Of a stretch of 64,000 nt of DNA, positions 45,100 to 55,041 are shown piece by piece; position 1 is the stretch's first letter; each line of letters starts with the position of its first letter. The DNA is from Treponema succinifaciens DSM 2489 (lineage in GTDB: Bacteria > Spirochaetota > Spirochaetia > Treponematales > Treponemataceae), in contig NC_015385.1 in NCBI RefSeq assembly GCF_000195275.1, forward strand, positions 248,001 to 312,000. The letters run 5' to 3'. Position numbers and translations under genes: made by a program. The notes below the pieces were generated by a model. The model was not told where the DNA came from, did not search any database, and worked only from the letters and a program-made list of their open reading frames with translations.

Positions 45100-45621
45100 A
45101 TGACTGTAGTTTTACGTATGAATATAGAATTTGTTGTTTATGTTGCTTTTAAGGGAGTAATTAATGATACTGATGATTATGTTATTTTGCGGTTGGAAGA
45201 CAGAGAAGCTGACTATAACCTGCACAATGTAGTTATTGCTCCTCATAGCAAACTAAGAGGAAAATTTGACGGAGCTATATTTAAAGACGGAACGATAGTA
45301 AAAGTATCAGCGCACGCTCCTGCCTGGGTAAGTTTCAAATTATGGCGAAATAAAAAGGGCGAAGTTGAATACAGAATTACAGATATTGTTAGCCGTGTTG
45401 TTGATGTGACATGTAATATGATAAAGTATATCGAGAATAATATTTGGGATAAAAACAAAGATTATTCAAAGGTATACCTAAACCAGAATCTGCCTGGCGC
45501 TGAATTAGAAAGCTGGTGGGAATCTGCTATGAAAGACTTAAAAAACTCTTTGGATTGGAAAAAATCTTTTAAATTAGAAAATCAGAAGCAATTAAGAGAA
45601 AAACTTGCAAAAACCTTATGA
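45100..45621 (+). CDS. Spike-linked cargo (candidate effector), unknown family
   Basis: The 173-residue protein has no signal peptide. The N-terminal half is beta-rich (VVYVAFKGVINDTDDYVILR, GTIVKVSAHAPAWVSFKLWR) and the C-terminal half helical and charged (SWWESAMKDLKNSLDWKKSF). No family is recognised. It is between a spike gene (20 bp upstream, AGAGGAACTC ribosome site) and a coupled secreted protein gene. That order, repeated downstream, marks it as probable injected cargo. Confidence 0.6.
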   Translation: MTVVLRMNIEFVVYVAFKGVINDTDDYVILRLEDREADYNLHNVVIAPHSKLRGKFDGAIFKDGTIVKVSAHAPAWVSFKLWRNKKGEVEYRITDIVSRVVDVTCNMIKYIENNIWDKNKDYSKVYLNQNLPGAELESWWESAMKDLKNSLDWKKSFKLENQKQLREKLAKTL

Positions 45622-46172
45622 CAATACTTACATATCTAAATCTTTTTTTTATAGTTCTAATATTTCATTTTTGTTCAGATAATTATTCAGCTGAAACAAG
45701 GGACTCCATTGTTAATGAATTTTCTAGTAATAAAAATGTCGTATCTGTAAATCATTATTATGATACAGAGGATTGGAAAAATGTAATGGATTTTGATGTT
45801 ACGCTAAAAAATGGTGTTCGTATGTATATTGCAGGTTGTCAATATGATAAAAACAATGATTTAATTTATGAGTCTGTGTATCATATAAATGGATGGTATC
45901 TTTTAGAAATAATTCATTATGGAACAGAGGATAAATACGATTCAAGTTCAGCCAACAAGAGAGAAATCGAGCTGATGGGAAAATCTGTAAAATACTTGCT
46001 TGACAATTATCAAGAACTTTTTGATTTTTATATGAATGTCCCAGAATTTGATCCTGCTCCATATAAAACCCTCAAAGAAACTTTTTATAATGCACCAAAA
46101 AAGTGTATGTATGATATATATGATGAAAATGGCAGAATAATTGGTGTAAGCAAACTGTACAGACGTAGATAA
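45618..46172 (+). CDS. Membrane/secreted protein, candidate immunity
   Basis: The 184-residue protein has an N-terminal hydrophobic segment (LTYLNLFFIVLIFHFCSDNY), a signal peptide or anchor that may include a lipidated Cys, and a soluble body (IYESVYHINGWYLLEIIHYG). Start and cargo stop overlap (ATGA), giving coupled translation. Its last 25 codons recur as a fragment at 42788-42862, so related immunity genes once lay there too. Family unknown. Confidence 0.65.
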   Translation: MTILTYLNLFFIVLIFHFCSDNYSAETRDSIVNEFSSNKNVVSVNHYYDTEDWKNVMDFDVTLKNGVRMYIAGCQYDKNNDLIYESVYHINGWYLLEIIHYGTEDKYDSSSANKREIELMGKSVKYLLDNYQELFDFYMNVPEFDPAPYKTLKETFYNAPKKCMYDIYDENGRIIGVSKLYRRR

Positions 46173-47098
46173 ATCAGAGAATTGGACTATATATTGTATG
46201 GAGAAAATCAAAGAATATAATAATTCCAAATTCCCACATCCCATTCTGCCTGTGCATATTGCCCCAGCCTGATTGTGCTTACGCCCCAGACAGACTGTAT
46301 AGCCACTACAGACAAGCTGTATAACAAGCCCGGACAAACTGTAGCGTAAGGCATAGTAGCCTGTACCTTTAGAAATCATATACAATTACTACAGTGTTAA
46401 GCACCATAATCTAGTCACATTGCTTTGTGAATCTAATTTGATTTTTTTTGAAGTCTAGTTAGGTTTGGAATTGAGCGCGCAGGATATAAACTCAAACTGA
46501 TATTTAAAACACGAATGCTCCAAGCACCATGCATAAATTCTAAGCATATAAAGCTAAAAGGTCAAGATTATTTTTTAGCTATTAACTAAATCACCAGGCC
46601 ATTGTATAATTCATTGCATACAAAAAGATAAAACAAGAGGTATTGCAAAATGCCAGGAGAGAACAAAACGCTGACCCCGACATGGATAGCGTATGTGGAC
46701 GGGGCGAGGCTGGGCTGGAAACACGAGGGCGCGCTAAAATCCATCAGAATCCACGACGGGCTGAACTCAATCGGGACGGCGAGCCTCGTCTTCGACCTGC
46801 CCGCCACCGACTTTGACAATGATGATGTATTCTCCGAGGGGAGCGAGGTCTCAGTCCATCTCGGCTACAAAGACGATGTCGAGGAAGTTTTCTCAGGCGA
46901 GGTAACGGGCTTCGTGCCGCGGTTCGGTGAGTACGGCGCACCCCAGATGGAAGTCCAAATAGAAACAAAACTGCACAGGCTGGACAAAGGCATACGCGCA
47001 AAGGCATTTGAAAGCAAGACAACAGCCCAGATTATAAAAGAAATCATCACAAATCATAATCTGAAAGCCGAGGTCGAGGAATTCGGCCCGAAGCACAA
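46098..47098 (+). repeat. ~1-kb direct repeat of 42788-43788
   Basis: The 3' end of the immunity gene, the 430-bp leader with iterons and promoter, and the first ~150 spike codons repeat almost base for base with a 3,310-bp offset. After about 47095 the two spike copies diverge. Such repeats allow unequal crossing-over that adds or removes whole spike-cargo-immunity units. Confidence 0.9.
46247..46354 (+). repeat. Iteron-like 22-bp repeats before spike copy B
   Basis: The same array as at 42937, with units at 46289, 46311 and 46333. Confidence 0.6.
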
Positions 47099-48406
47099 CT
47101 ACACGGAGCAAAGGAACATCACTGACTATGACTACATCACTCAGCTCGCCTGCAAGTACGGGAAGGCGGTCTGGTGTCAGGGCAGCACTGTTTATGTAAA
47201 AACTGAAATAACGCCGAGCGATGACGACGTAATCCTCGAATGGGGAAAGTCGATAATCAGCGCGAGGGCAAAGACGAGCATGACAAAGCAGCTTTCTGCG
47301 GCGACCTGCACTGGCTGGAGCATCATGGACTGCCGTGGCTTCGCGGCGACGGCTACGATGAAGGACATCCCGCTCAAAATCGGGGGCGAATACTCGTGGG
47401 AGGACAACTCGAAGGGCTACGACCCGAAGAAAATCGAGCAGATTACCACCGAAGAAATTATTGACGAGGAAGATGCGGCGGCGGTCGCCAAAGCCTACAT
47501 ACAGAACCGCTCGTTCAAGTTCCAGAGCTGCGACATAAAGACACAGGGAAACTATCACATAAAGCCGGGCAACCGCCTCACGGTGAAATATATCGGCAAG
47601 CAGAGCGACGGCGAATATTTGATTGAGAGCGTAGAGCATACGCTTGACATTCAGGAAGGCTTCATAACGAGATGCCATCTGATAAGGAATTTCTGCGAGG
47701 TGAACGACAGGAGCGGAACGGCGAGCGAGATAGACAGTGAGCGGGCGGACAACCAGATTAACGGCACACAGGAAGGAAATGTTTCGGCGGTCTCCAGCCC
47801 GTCAAGCAGAAGCCAAAGCGAAAATCAGGGCGAGTCAGAAAATATATCTAATGAAAAGAGCCCGAAAATCTCAAACCCGCGCTGGGAAGATGAAAACGGC
47901 AAGACAATAACAAAAGCCCTGGTCGGCGATGAGGTGTATCTTTGCGCCGATGTAACGGACATAGCCGACGGAGCGACAGCAACAATCAGAATTATAGAAA
48001 AAGACAATGATGGCAATGACGATGATTTGACGAGTCTCACCGACAAAGTACAGGACGGAAAAATCCGTTGTGATTGGAAAGTCATCTACACAGAGGACAA
48101 TGACGACACAGACAGCCAGAAAGAAATGGAGGAGAAAGGCTACACCTTGCCCGAATACGCGTTCACGGTAGAGGTAATGGTACAGAGAGCGAGGAAAGCG
48201 GGCAACTGGATGTTATGGGATGGATAAAAAAACAAATTGTTTATAGATATACAAATAAACCAATGATAAATCTTCCTTATAAATTATTTACAACCAATGG
48301 AAAACTTGTTTCTGAAGGTAAATCTGATAATTTTGGATATATTTCTGTTGAAAATATTAAAATAGGTAGATATAAATTGTGTCTTGGAGAAAATGATGGA
48401 CTATGA
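46650..48406 (+). pseudogene. Spike protein copy B, frameshifted near the C-terminus
   Basis: Residues 1-150 equal copy A; the rest of the gp27-like hub and the Ig-like domain are diverged but intact. Near 48175 a missing T (GAGGTAATGG where the frame needs GAG TGT AAT GG) shifts translation into a stop at 48227. The SpaA-like end continues in the next frame (GWIKKQIVYRYTNKPM, GYISVENIKIGRYKLCLGEN) to 48406. The first 525 residues could still be made as a truncated spike lacking its tip domain. It could also be a sequencing error. Confidence 0.75.
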
Positions 48407-48950
48407 ATATTTTATTGATACTATGGATGCAACTCCTTTAGTAGTCGAGCCTGATAATCACAAAAAAGTTATTGTTGGTGTTTCTGTGAAACAAGAGGGA
48501 ATTGATTTTATAGGACAGCATTCTTTTATAATGTTTATAGATGAAAATAGCCCTAAAAAATCAATTATGTTAGATGCTTCCGGTCATTATGGCGAAGGAC
48601 GGTCATCTGATGTCATCGATGGTTACCAGATTCCGATAACAATTAGCTCGTATTTGAAATACTGGGATAGCCTAGAATATTTATATACATTTGAGTTAAA
48701 TATAAAAAATTCTGATGAAGAAAAAATAAAGCAACTTATCACAGAAATTGAAGGAAGGCATTGGTTTGCATGTACGGACATAGCCTCTTCCCTATTATTG
48801 GAAACTGGTTTATTTAATGGGCTAAAACATAGGCAATTGCCAAAAAAGTTTTTAAAAGACTTAATAAAATACTCTAAAGCTCACCCTGGTAGCATGATAA
48901 TAAAAAAATTTGATATGAAAACTGACACAGAGATTCCCTATGAAGAATAA
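48393..48950 (+). CDS. Spike-linked cargo, possible permuted papain-like hydrolase
   Basis: From the ATG at 48393 (GGAGAAA upstream) it has 185 residues without a signal peptide. His43 in GQHSFIMFID, followed by a strand and then Cys127 in HWFACTDIASSLLLETGLFN, follows the His-before-Cys order of circularly permuted NlpC/P60 (YiiX-like) hydrolases that act on lipids or peptidoglycan. This is a motif-level guess. It overlaps both the spike end and the next membrane-protein gene, the usual cassette order. Confidence 0.6.
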   Translation: MMDYEYFIDTMDATPLVVEPDNHKKVIVGVSVKQEGIDFIGQHSFIMFIDENSPKKSIMLDASGHYGEGRSSDVIDGYQIPITISSYLKYWDSLEYLYTFELNIKNSDEEKIKQLITEIEGRHWFACTDIASSLLLETGLFNGLKHRQLPKKFLKDLIKYSKAHPGSMIIKKFDMKTDTEIPYEE

Positions 48951-49344
48951 AAAACTTAATGAATCAATAATTTTTTTTTCGTTTTATTTATTAAACATTT
49001 TTCTAATACGGTTTTTGTTTTTTACAAGTCCTAATTTTAATGAAATTCATATTTGCAGCATATTTATAGGATTGCTGCTAAGTTTTTATTTTATGTTTAA
49101 TTTTAAAAGAAAAGTAATATTCTTGACTTTTCCTCTCTATTATTTAATATGCTGTATGCTTTGCGTTGTGTTTGTGCAGGTATGGAGTTTAAATTTTCAA
49201 AAGCCTTATGAAAATTTTTATGGTATTCTAAAATCACTAATCCATAATATAATAGCAATATTAATTTTTACCCTTCCATTTGTCATTGTTTCGACTTTTG
49301 AGAAATTTGTTTTATTGAAAATAATAAGGAAGTTTTTTATATAA
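48940..49344 (+). CDS. Multi-pass membrane protein, candidate immunity
   Basis: The 134-residue protein has about four membrane helices (IIFFSFYLLNIFLIRFLFFT, ICSIFIGLLLSFYFMFNF, FLTFPLYYLICCMLCVVFV, IIAILIFTLPFVIVSTF). It starts 11 bp inside the cargo gene, so it is coupled. A polytopic immunity protein would fit a toxin acting at the membrane or envelope. No family is recognised. Confidence 0.65.
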   Translation: MKNKKLNESIIFFSFYLLNIFLIRFLFFTSPNFNEIHICSIFIGLLLSFYFMFNFKRKVIFLTFPLYYLICCMLCVVFVQVWSLNFQKPYENFYGILKSLIHNIIAILIFTLPFVIVSTFEKFVLLKIIRKFFI

Positions 49345-49439
49345 ATAATTTATCAGAAAACAATTAATTAAAAAAGATGATTTTCAATAATTCTGAATCT
49401 ATTATTAATACAGCAAAAAATATAGGTGTGTGTAACAGT

Positions 49440-49548
49440 AAAATCTTTGAGCCGAAACCCATTTAAAAGAGGTGAGCCTGAAGAAAATACAAAATTAGCT
49501 ATTTTGATTGTTGAAAATGGGATTAAGAATGAAAATGGGGAAGATTAG
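49440..49548 (+). pseudogene. Effector C-terminal remnant
   Basis: A frame without a start ends SRNPFKRGEPEENTKLAILI then VENGIKNENGED and stops inside the start of the next membrane-protein gene. This is the familiar effector-immunity overlap, but the effector body is gone. 49345-49439 has no other feature. Confidence 0.4.
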
Positions 49549-51370
49549 AAATTATATTCAATTACGATTAATATCTATTGCACTATTAATCTCAACATTA
49601 ATAGCTGACTATTTTTTTTGTAGTATTCTTGATAAATGGTTTGAGTTATGTCTTATTTTTAGTTTATTTACTTTATCAATATTTTTAACAAATTGTTGCA
49701 TACTTTTTTGCTATTTAAATATTTTATTTTCAATTTCTTTTACACTATTGCTATTTTTCATTTCACGTGTGTTTTTTAAGAATTCTTCTTTTAAGGAAGA
49801 TTTAATTTATTTATTTATTTTTACTTTGATTGCTTTTATTGTATCCTTACCAATCAAAAACAAAATAAAATATACAGAAGCGAGTTGGATTGTTTTTGAT
49901 TTTATAATCTTATTTCTAGGAATAAGTTTTTATATTGGTCTAAGTTTATATACAAACTTTAGATTATTAAAATTCTACCATTTTTATTCTAAAAAAAGTT
50001 TCATTAAAATGTTTAAAAATTTAGAAAACATCTCAAAGAATAAGTTGATAGTCAATGTGGAGGAGTTCGGCCCTGAATACAATTATATCGAGCAGAAAAA
50101 TTTCACGGACTATGGCTACATCATGTACTTGGCGGGAAAATATGGAAAGACAGTCTACTGCCAAGGAAACACTGTCCATGTAAAGACAGAGATAACGCCG
50201 AGCGACGACGATGTAATCCTCGAACGGGGGAAGAGCATAATCAGCGCGAGGACAAGGACGAGCATAGCAAAGCAGCTTTCGGCAGCGGCCTGCACTGGCT
50301 GGAGCATCATGGACTGCCGTGGCTTCGCGGCGACGGCTACGATGAAGGACATCCCGCTCAGAATCGGCGGCGAATACTCATGGGAGGACAACTCGAAGGG
50401 CTACGACCCGAAGCGGACGGAGCAGATTACAACCGAGGAGATTCTGGACGAGGAAGACGCGGCGGCAGTCGCAAAGGCGTACATCCAGAACCGCTCGTTC
50501 AAGTTCCAGAGCTGCGACATAAAGACACAGGGGAACTACCGCATAAAGCCGGGCAACCGCCTCACGGTGAAATATGTCGGGAAGCAGAGCGACGGCGAGT
50601 ACCTGATTGAGAGCGTGGAGCACACGCTAGACATGCAGGGCGGATTCATAACGAGATGCCACCTGATAAGGAACTTCTGCGAGGTGTGCAACAGGAGCGG
50701 AACGGCGAGCAAGATAGACAGGGAGCGGGCGGACAACCAGATTAACGGCACACAGGAAGGAAATGTTTCGGCGGTCTCCAGCCCGTCAAGCAGAAGCCAA
50801 AGCGAAAATCAGGGCGAGTCAGAAAATATATCTAATGAAAAGAGCCCGAAAATCTCAAACCCGCGCTGGGAAGATGAAAACGGCAGGACAATTGCAAAAG
50901 CTCTGGTCGGCGATGAGGTGTATCTTTGCGCTGATGTAACGAACATCGCAGACGGAGCGACAGCAAAAATCAAAGTCATTGAAAAAGACGACGACGGCAA
51001 CGATGATTTTGTCGCGGAGCTGAGCACGTCTGTACAGGAAGGAAAAATCCGTTGTGATTGGAAAGTCATATACACAGAGGACACTGACGACACAGACAGC
51101 CAGAAAGAAATTGAAGAAAAAGGCTACACCTTGCCTGAATATGCATTTACTGTTGAATGCGATGGTGTTGAGAGCGAAGAGTCCGGGCAGCTGGATGTTA
51201 TGGGATGGATTAAGACACAATTTAATGATAAGAAAACAGGAAAACCTTTGGCAAATCGAAAATACAATATTTATCTTTTTGATGGATCCATAATAAATGG
51301 TACAACTGATAATGAAGGTTATATCGATCTGAAAGACTTAAAATTCGGAAAGTATATTATTTGTCTATAA
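49535..51370 (+). CDS. Chimera: polytopic membrane protein joined in frame to a 5'-truncated spike
   Basis: Residues 1-~165 are a membrane protein with four or five helices (ISIALLISTLIADYFFCSIL, ILFSISFTLLLFFISRVFF, LIFTLIAFIVSLPI, FIILFLGISFYIGLSLY), immunity-like by position. Near 50038 the frame passes into the gp27-like spike from VEEFGPEYNYIEQKNFTDYG onward, then Ig-like and SpaA-like domains to the normal end. The first ~120 spike residues are missing. No stop separates the halves, so a fusion product is possible, but membrane insertion would prevent assembly in a spike. Most likely a recombination product. Confidence 0.75.
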   Translation: MGKIRNYIQLRLISIALLISTLIADYFFCSILDKWFELCLIFSLFTLSIFLTNCCILFCYLNILFSISFTLLLFFISRVFFKNSSFKEDLIYLFIFTLIAFIVSLPIKNKIKYTEASWIVFDFIILFLGISFYIGLSLYTNFRLLKFYHFYSKKSFIKMFKNLENISKNKLIVNVEEFGPEYNYIEQKNFTDYGYIMYLAGKYGKTVYCQGNTVHVKTEITPSDDDVILERGKSIISARTRTSIAKQLSAAACTGWSIMDCRGFAATATMKDIPLRIGGEYSWEDNSKGYDPKRTEQITTEEILDEEDAAAVAKAYIQNRSFKFQSCDIKTQGNYRIKPGNRLTVKYVGKQSDGEYLIESVEHTLDMQGGFITRCHLIRNFCEVCNRSGTASKIDRERADNQINGTQEGNVSAVSSPSSRSQSENQGESENISNEKSPKISNPRWEDENGRTIAKALVGDEVYLCADVTNIADGATAKIKVIEKDDDGNDDFVAELSTSVQEGKIRCDWKVIYTEDTDDTDSQKEIEEKGYTLPEYAFTVECDGVESEESGQLDVMGWIKTQFNDKKTGKPLANRKYNIYLFDGSIINGTTDNEGYIDLKDLKFGKYIICL

Positions 51371-51385
51371 TTGGTGGAGTAAAAA

Positions 51386-52531
51386 ATGAGTGAAATTGAA
51401 GAAACATCAAAAGTGATTAATGATGATATTGGAAGTTGGTATTTTGGCTATACGCTTTTAAAATCAACAAAGCTAGATATAACAAATTATCGAATATTTA
51501 AATTAACATCTTGGATTAAAAAAAGAAATCAAATAAATGAAATAATAAAAAAAGGAAAATCTATTATTATAGCAAAAAATGAAATTGATATAGCCTTGAT
51601 TTTAGGATTAGAAACTGATGTTACAAATGAAGAAAAGTCAGAAGATATAGATAACAGTTTTTCATATATACAAATTAATAATACTCCTGAATATTTATAT
51701 GGAACTACTCATAGACCTGGTCTAAAAAATGATAAAGAATTAGCTGATGATATGATTATTGGTGATAAATCTGAAAGTTATTTTAATAATATAAAAGATA
51801 AGAAAGGTAAAGATATTGATTTTTCATCAATTTTAAAACATAAAACAGAACCAGATAAACTTTTTAAAATTATGAAAAGTAATTTAAATAATTTTTCTAT
51901 GTTTGAATTAGATGATGTATTATCTGAATGGATAGATTTTTTCAAACGAAAGGTTCTTGTTTCATATGGTCAAGATTTTACATTTAGAAAAAAAGAGAAT
52001 TCAAATTTAACGCAGAAAATAAAAGAACATGAAAAAACAAAGGATATGATTAAAAGAATAAAAGATATCTTAGAAAAAGAATTAACCAAAAAAGATGTAA
52101 AAGGTGATATTTATCAATTACTATTGGAAATAAAGAAAAATAAAAATAATGCTTTCTATAAAGAATTGCATTGGGGAACTAACCTTGAAAACGATAGAAC
52201 TCCAAATTATAGTACAAACACAGATTCTTTAATGGGGTTAAGAATTCTGATAAATGATGTCTGGGGATATGATATTGAAATTGAAAAATACAAAATTGAA
52301 GATTCAGAGATATCAGGAACATTAATAATAAAATTTTTTGATAATTTCGGATTAGATGACGACGATATTAGTAAATTTGGAAATAAATTAAATGGAGATG
52401 GTTTTAAGGCCTGGTATTTTATTCAACATTATAATGGCTTTACGAAAGTTGAGGGATTTGGCAAAACATGCTATCAACCATTTATTACGCAAGCAACTGT
52501 AAAAGAGGAATTTTGTTTTAAATATGAATAA
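51386..52531 (+). CDS. Spike-linked cargo with shared N-terminal module and DUF3289-like C-terminus
   Basis: Residues ~10-80 of this 381-residue protein (GSWYFGYTLLKSTKLDITNY, GKSIIIAKNEIDIALILGLE) resemble the N-terminus of the toxin at 56010 and may be a spike-docking module. The rest resembles DUF3289 proteins of type VI effectors: ADDMIIGDKSESYF, INDVWGYDIEIEKYKIEDSE, FKAWYFIQHYNGF and CYQPFITQATV. DUF3289 activity is not established to my knowledge. The DNA is very AT-rich compared with the spike genes. It lies 15 bp after the spike stop. Confidence 0.68.
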   Translation: MSEIEETSKVINDDIGSWYFGYTLLKSTKLDITNYRIFKLTSWIKKRNQINEIIKKGKSIIIAKNEIDIALILGLETDVTNEEKSEDIDNSFSYIQINNTPEYLYGTTHRPGLKNDKELADDMIIGDKSESYFNNIKDKKGKDIDFSSILKHKTEPDKLFKIMKSNLNNFSMFELDDVLSEWIDFFKRKVLVSYGQDFTFRKKENSNLTQKIKEHEKTKDMIKRIKDILEKELTKKDVKGDIYQLLLEIKKNKNNAFYKELHWGTNLENDRTPNYSTNTDSLMGLRILINDVWGYDIEIEKYKIEDSEISGTLIIKFFDNFGLDDDDISKFGNKLNGDGFKAWYFIQHYNGFTKVEGFGKTCYQPFITQATVKEEFCFKYE

Positions 52532-53033
52532 TAAACATACAATGATTATAACAATAATTGCATTTATTGTGTCTGCTACTTTTATATCTGCTTTCATAAT
52601 ATTAATTAAAACTGTAAATGTTTTTAAATCTCCCTCTGAAATTAAGTACAAAATTGAATATATAGACGTTGAAAAATCAAAAATTTGGATGATGGAAAAT
52701 CAACAAAAGGATTATGATAAAAAAACACATGATAAGAAAATATATTTCTTTATGTCAGATAATATTATAAATAATGAAACGGAAATTTTTAATAAGCTGT
52801 CTAATAAGTTTAATTTTCCTAAGAATCAAACTTATTATATCTATGTGTACAAAAAATCAAGAAAACTACCAAAATTTTGGACTCCAGATGAAAATAAATT
52901 TGTCTTTGATATAATTGATATGCATGAAAATGATTTATATATGATACTTGAATGTGAAAATGATTTATTTACAAATATTTATAATTTGAAAATTGATAAT
53001 GTATACGATGATAAATGGAAAAATTCATTATAA
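52524..53033 (+). CDS. Single-pass membrane protein, candidate immunity
   Basis: The 169-residue protein has one N-terminal helix (MIITIIAFIVSATFISAFII) and a soluble, charged domain probably outside the cytoplasm (WMMENQQKDYDKKTHDKKIY, NQTYYIYVYKKSRKLPKFWT). It overlaps the cargo gene by 8 bp. Family unknown; immunity inferred from coupling and envelope location. Confidence 0.65.
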   Translation: MNNKHTMIITIIAFIVSATFISAFIILIKTVNVFKSPSEIKYKIEYIDVEKSKIWMMENQQKDYDKKTHDKKIYFFMSDNIINNETEIFNKLSNKFNFPKNQTYYIYVYKKSRKLPKFWTPDENKFVFDIIDMHENDLYMILECENDLFTNIYNLKIDNVYDDKWKNSL

Positions 53034-53061
53034 TATACCAGCTGAGGTATTTAAGAACAAT

Positions 53062-53827
53062 TTAGGCGCACTGTCAAAATGATATTGAGTATCAGGCCGA
53101 CAACCATTTCGGTAAAAAAATCAATACAAATGCGGGAACTTATGTTTTAGATGATAATTATCTTGCAAAAGTAAAAGAAGTAACTGAATATAATACTGAT
53201 ATGGAAAAAAGAAAAAAAAAGTTCTTAAGCGAAGAAAAAAATCTTACAGGTATTATAAAAAAAATTCAAAGCAATGGTGTTCTGCAAAACGAATATAAAT
53301 TATATTGGTATTCAACTATTGGATTAAGTAGAACTCTAAAAAATAGCTTGTTGGAAAATGCATGGAATTTTGATCCAAACAAAGACAAGCTTACAGCGGA
53401 AGAACAAAATCAGCTTGATGTTTATGCAGGATTGAACACTTTCATTATAAGAAGCGATGTAATAGTTGAAGTTAATAACATAAAAATCAAGACAAATTGT
53501 AATGGATTAAAATTTGAAAGCGTCAACAGATTTAACATAGAAAGTATAAATGTATCAATAAAGTCATGGAAGAACACTATTTTCGATTATTATGATTTTA
53601 ACAGAAATATCGGATTTTTCTTGCTAAATCCAGATTATGGAAATAAAGAAGGGGTATATCCAAATAAAGTAAAACTAACGCCTTTAGATATTAGACATAA
53701 TCTTTTGGTAAATATGACTAAAGAAATCCCACCTTTGGCACGTGAATTTTATATTTATAAGGAATTCTATGAAAATAATCAAAATCTGCTTGTTAAAAAC
53801 TATGGCATAAAATGGAGGGAGGCATGA
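53062..53827 (+). pseudogene. 5'-truncated cargo gene of unknown type
   Basis: The frame is open from a stop at about 53061 and reads CQNDIEYQADNHFGKKINTN, NLTGIIKKIQSNGVLQNEYK, FDPNKDKLTAEEQNQLDVYA and PPLAREFYIYKEFYENNQNL. An ATG at 53201 lies inside a continuing upstream homology-like frame and lacks a ribosome site. The gene probably lost its N-terminal docking module. It ends in an ATGA overlap with the RCC1-like gene. No family is recognised. Confidence 0.5.
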
Positions 53828-55041
53828 AAAGGAAGCTAATTATGTTTATTCTAGCTACCATCTTTATTGCTGTCTCAATTTCGAGAGCATCGAAAATAGA
53901 TAGAATGCAAAAAATAGTTGATGTTGCTATTGGTAAATACCATACGCTATGCTTGTTTGAGGATGGCAGAATTCTTGCATTTGGAGACAATGAAAATGGA
54001 GAACTTGGTCTAGGTGAGTTTTTTTTAGGAGAAAGATACGTTTCTCCTTTTTATATACAAGCCCCAATAAAGTTTGTGTCAATAGCATCTGGTTATTTCC
54101 ACAGCCTTGCAGTTTCAGAAGATGGAACTTTATGGGGTTGGGGAGACAACAGCAGCTGTCAATTAATAAATTCAGAAAGAAATTTTTCTAAATCATGTAC
54201 TGAATCTGAATACAACATTCCAGTCATAATAGACAGTGAAAAAGATTGGAGAAAGGTATTTGCAGACGGGTTCGATTCGTTTGGATTAAAGAAGGACGGC
54301 ACTTTGTGGAGAATTTCAGACATGTGTCAAATAGAAAATCCAAAAGGTCGTAAATGGAAAAATGTAATCGTTCAGGCAGATGGCGGTGGAGATGACTATA
54401 AATTGTATGTAATGCTAGAAGACAAGAATGGTGAAATATTTACATACGGGACATGTAATGAAGAAAGAAATATGCTTTCCTGTTTCTCGGTATGGAGTAG
54501 TAAAAAAGACGGCTTGAAGATTCTTTTGCCTCTTGAAACACCTCCGGAAATTTCAGATCTATGGATGAATGATTTTTCTGGTGTATTTAGAAAGAGAAAT
54601 GAAATTCATATTTGGGGTATGATTGCAACAGAAGAAAATGAAATAAAAGAAAAATTTAAATCTATGTTTTCAGATATTAGAAAATCCGAAGAAATCTTTG
54701 CAGATTGGATGTTTAAGAGTAAAAAGAAGGTAAAAATAAAAAAAATAAAAAAAATAATATCAGGAAATTTTATGTGGAGTTTTGCTTGTATAGGCGGTGC
54801 AGAATTTAATTATTCCTATACTGCATGCCTTCGAAATGACGGAAAATTGATTGTCTGGTCAAATGGCAAGACTTATACTAGCGATTCTTCTCTTAAAATA
54901 CGGGATATTTGGGGAAACAATGGAATTTTTGCTCAAGCGAAAGATGGCAAAATTTATGTAACGGGCTACAATTTATTTAACAGATTGGGAGTTGATAAAT
55001 CTCAAGAAGAGTTTCTTTTTCTTGAGCTATTTGATTTTTAA
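53824..55041 (+). CDS. Secreted RCC1-repeat protein, candidate immunity
   Basis: From the ATG at 53824 (GGAGG upstream) it has 405 residues. A signal peptide (FILATIFIAVSISRAS) is followed by RCC1/alpha-tubulin-suppressor-like beta-propeller repeats (GKYHTLCLFEDGRILAFGDN, GYFHSLAVSEDGTLWGWGDN, ACLRNDGKLIVWSNGK, AQAKDGKIYVTGYNLFNRLG). It is coupled to the truncated cargo gene. Like the WG-repeat protein after the first tube effector, a repeat protein takes the immunity position. That function is inferred. Confidence 0.7.
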   Translation: MKRKLIMFILATIFIAVSISRASKIDRMQKIVDVAIGKYHTLCLFEDGRILAFGDNENGELGLGEFFLGERYVSPFYIQAPIKFVSIASGYFHSLAVSEDGTLWGWGDNSSCQLINSERNFSKSCTESEYNIPVIIDSEKDWRKVFADGFDSFGLKKDGTLWRISDMCQIENPKGRKWKNVIVQADGGGDDYKLYVMLEDKNGEIFTYGTCNEERNMLSCFSVWSSKKDGLKILLPLETPPEISDLWMNDFSGVFRKRNEIHIWGMIATEENEIKEKFKSMFSDIRKSEEIFADWMFKSKKKVKIKKIKKIISGNFMWSFACIGGAEFNYSYTACLRNDGKLIVWSNGKTYTSDSSLKIRDIWGNNGIFAQAKDGKIYVTGYNLFNRLGVDKSQEEFLFLELFDF

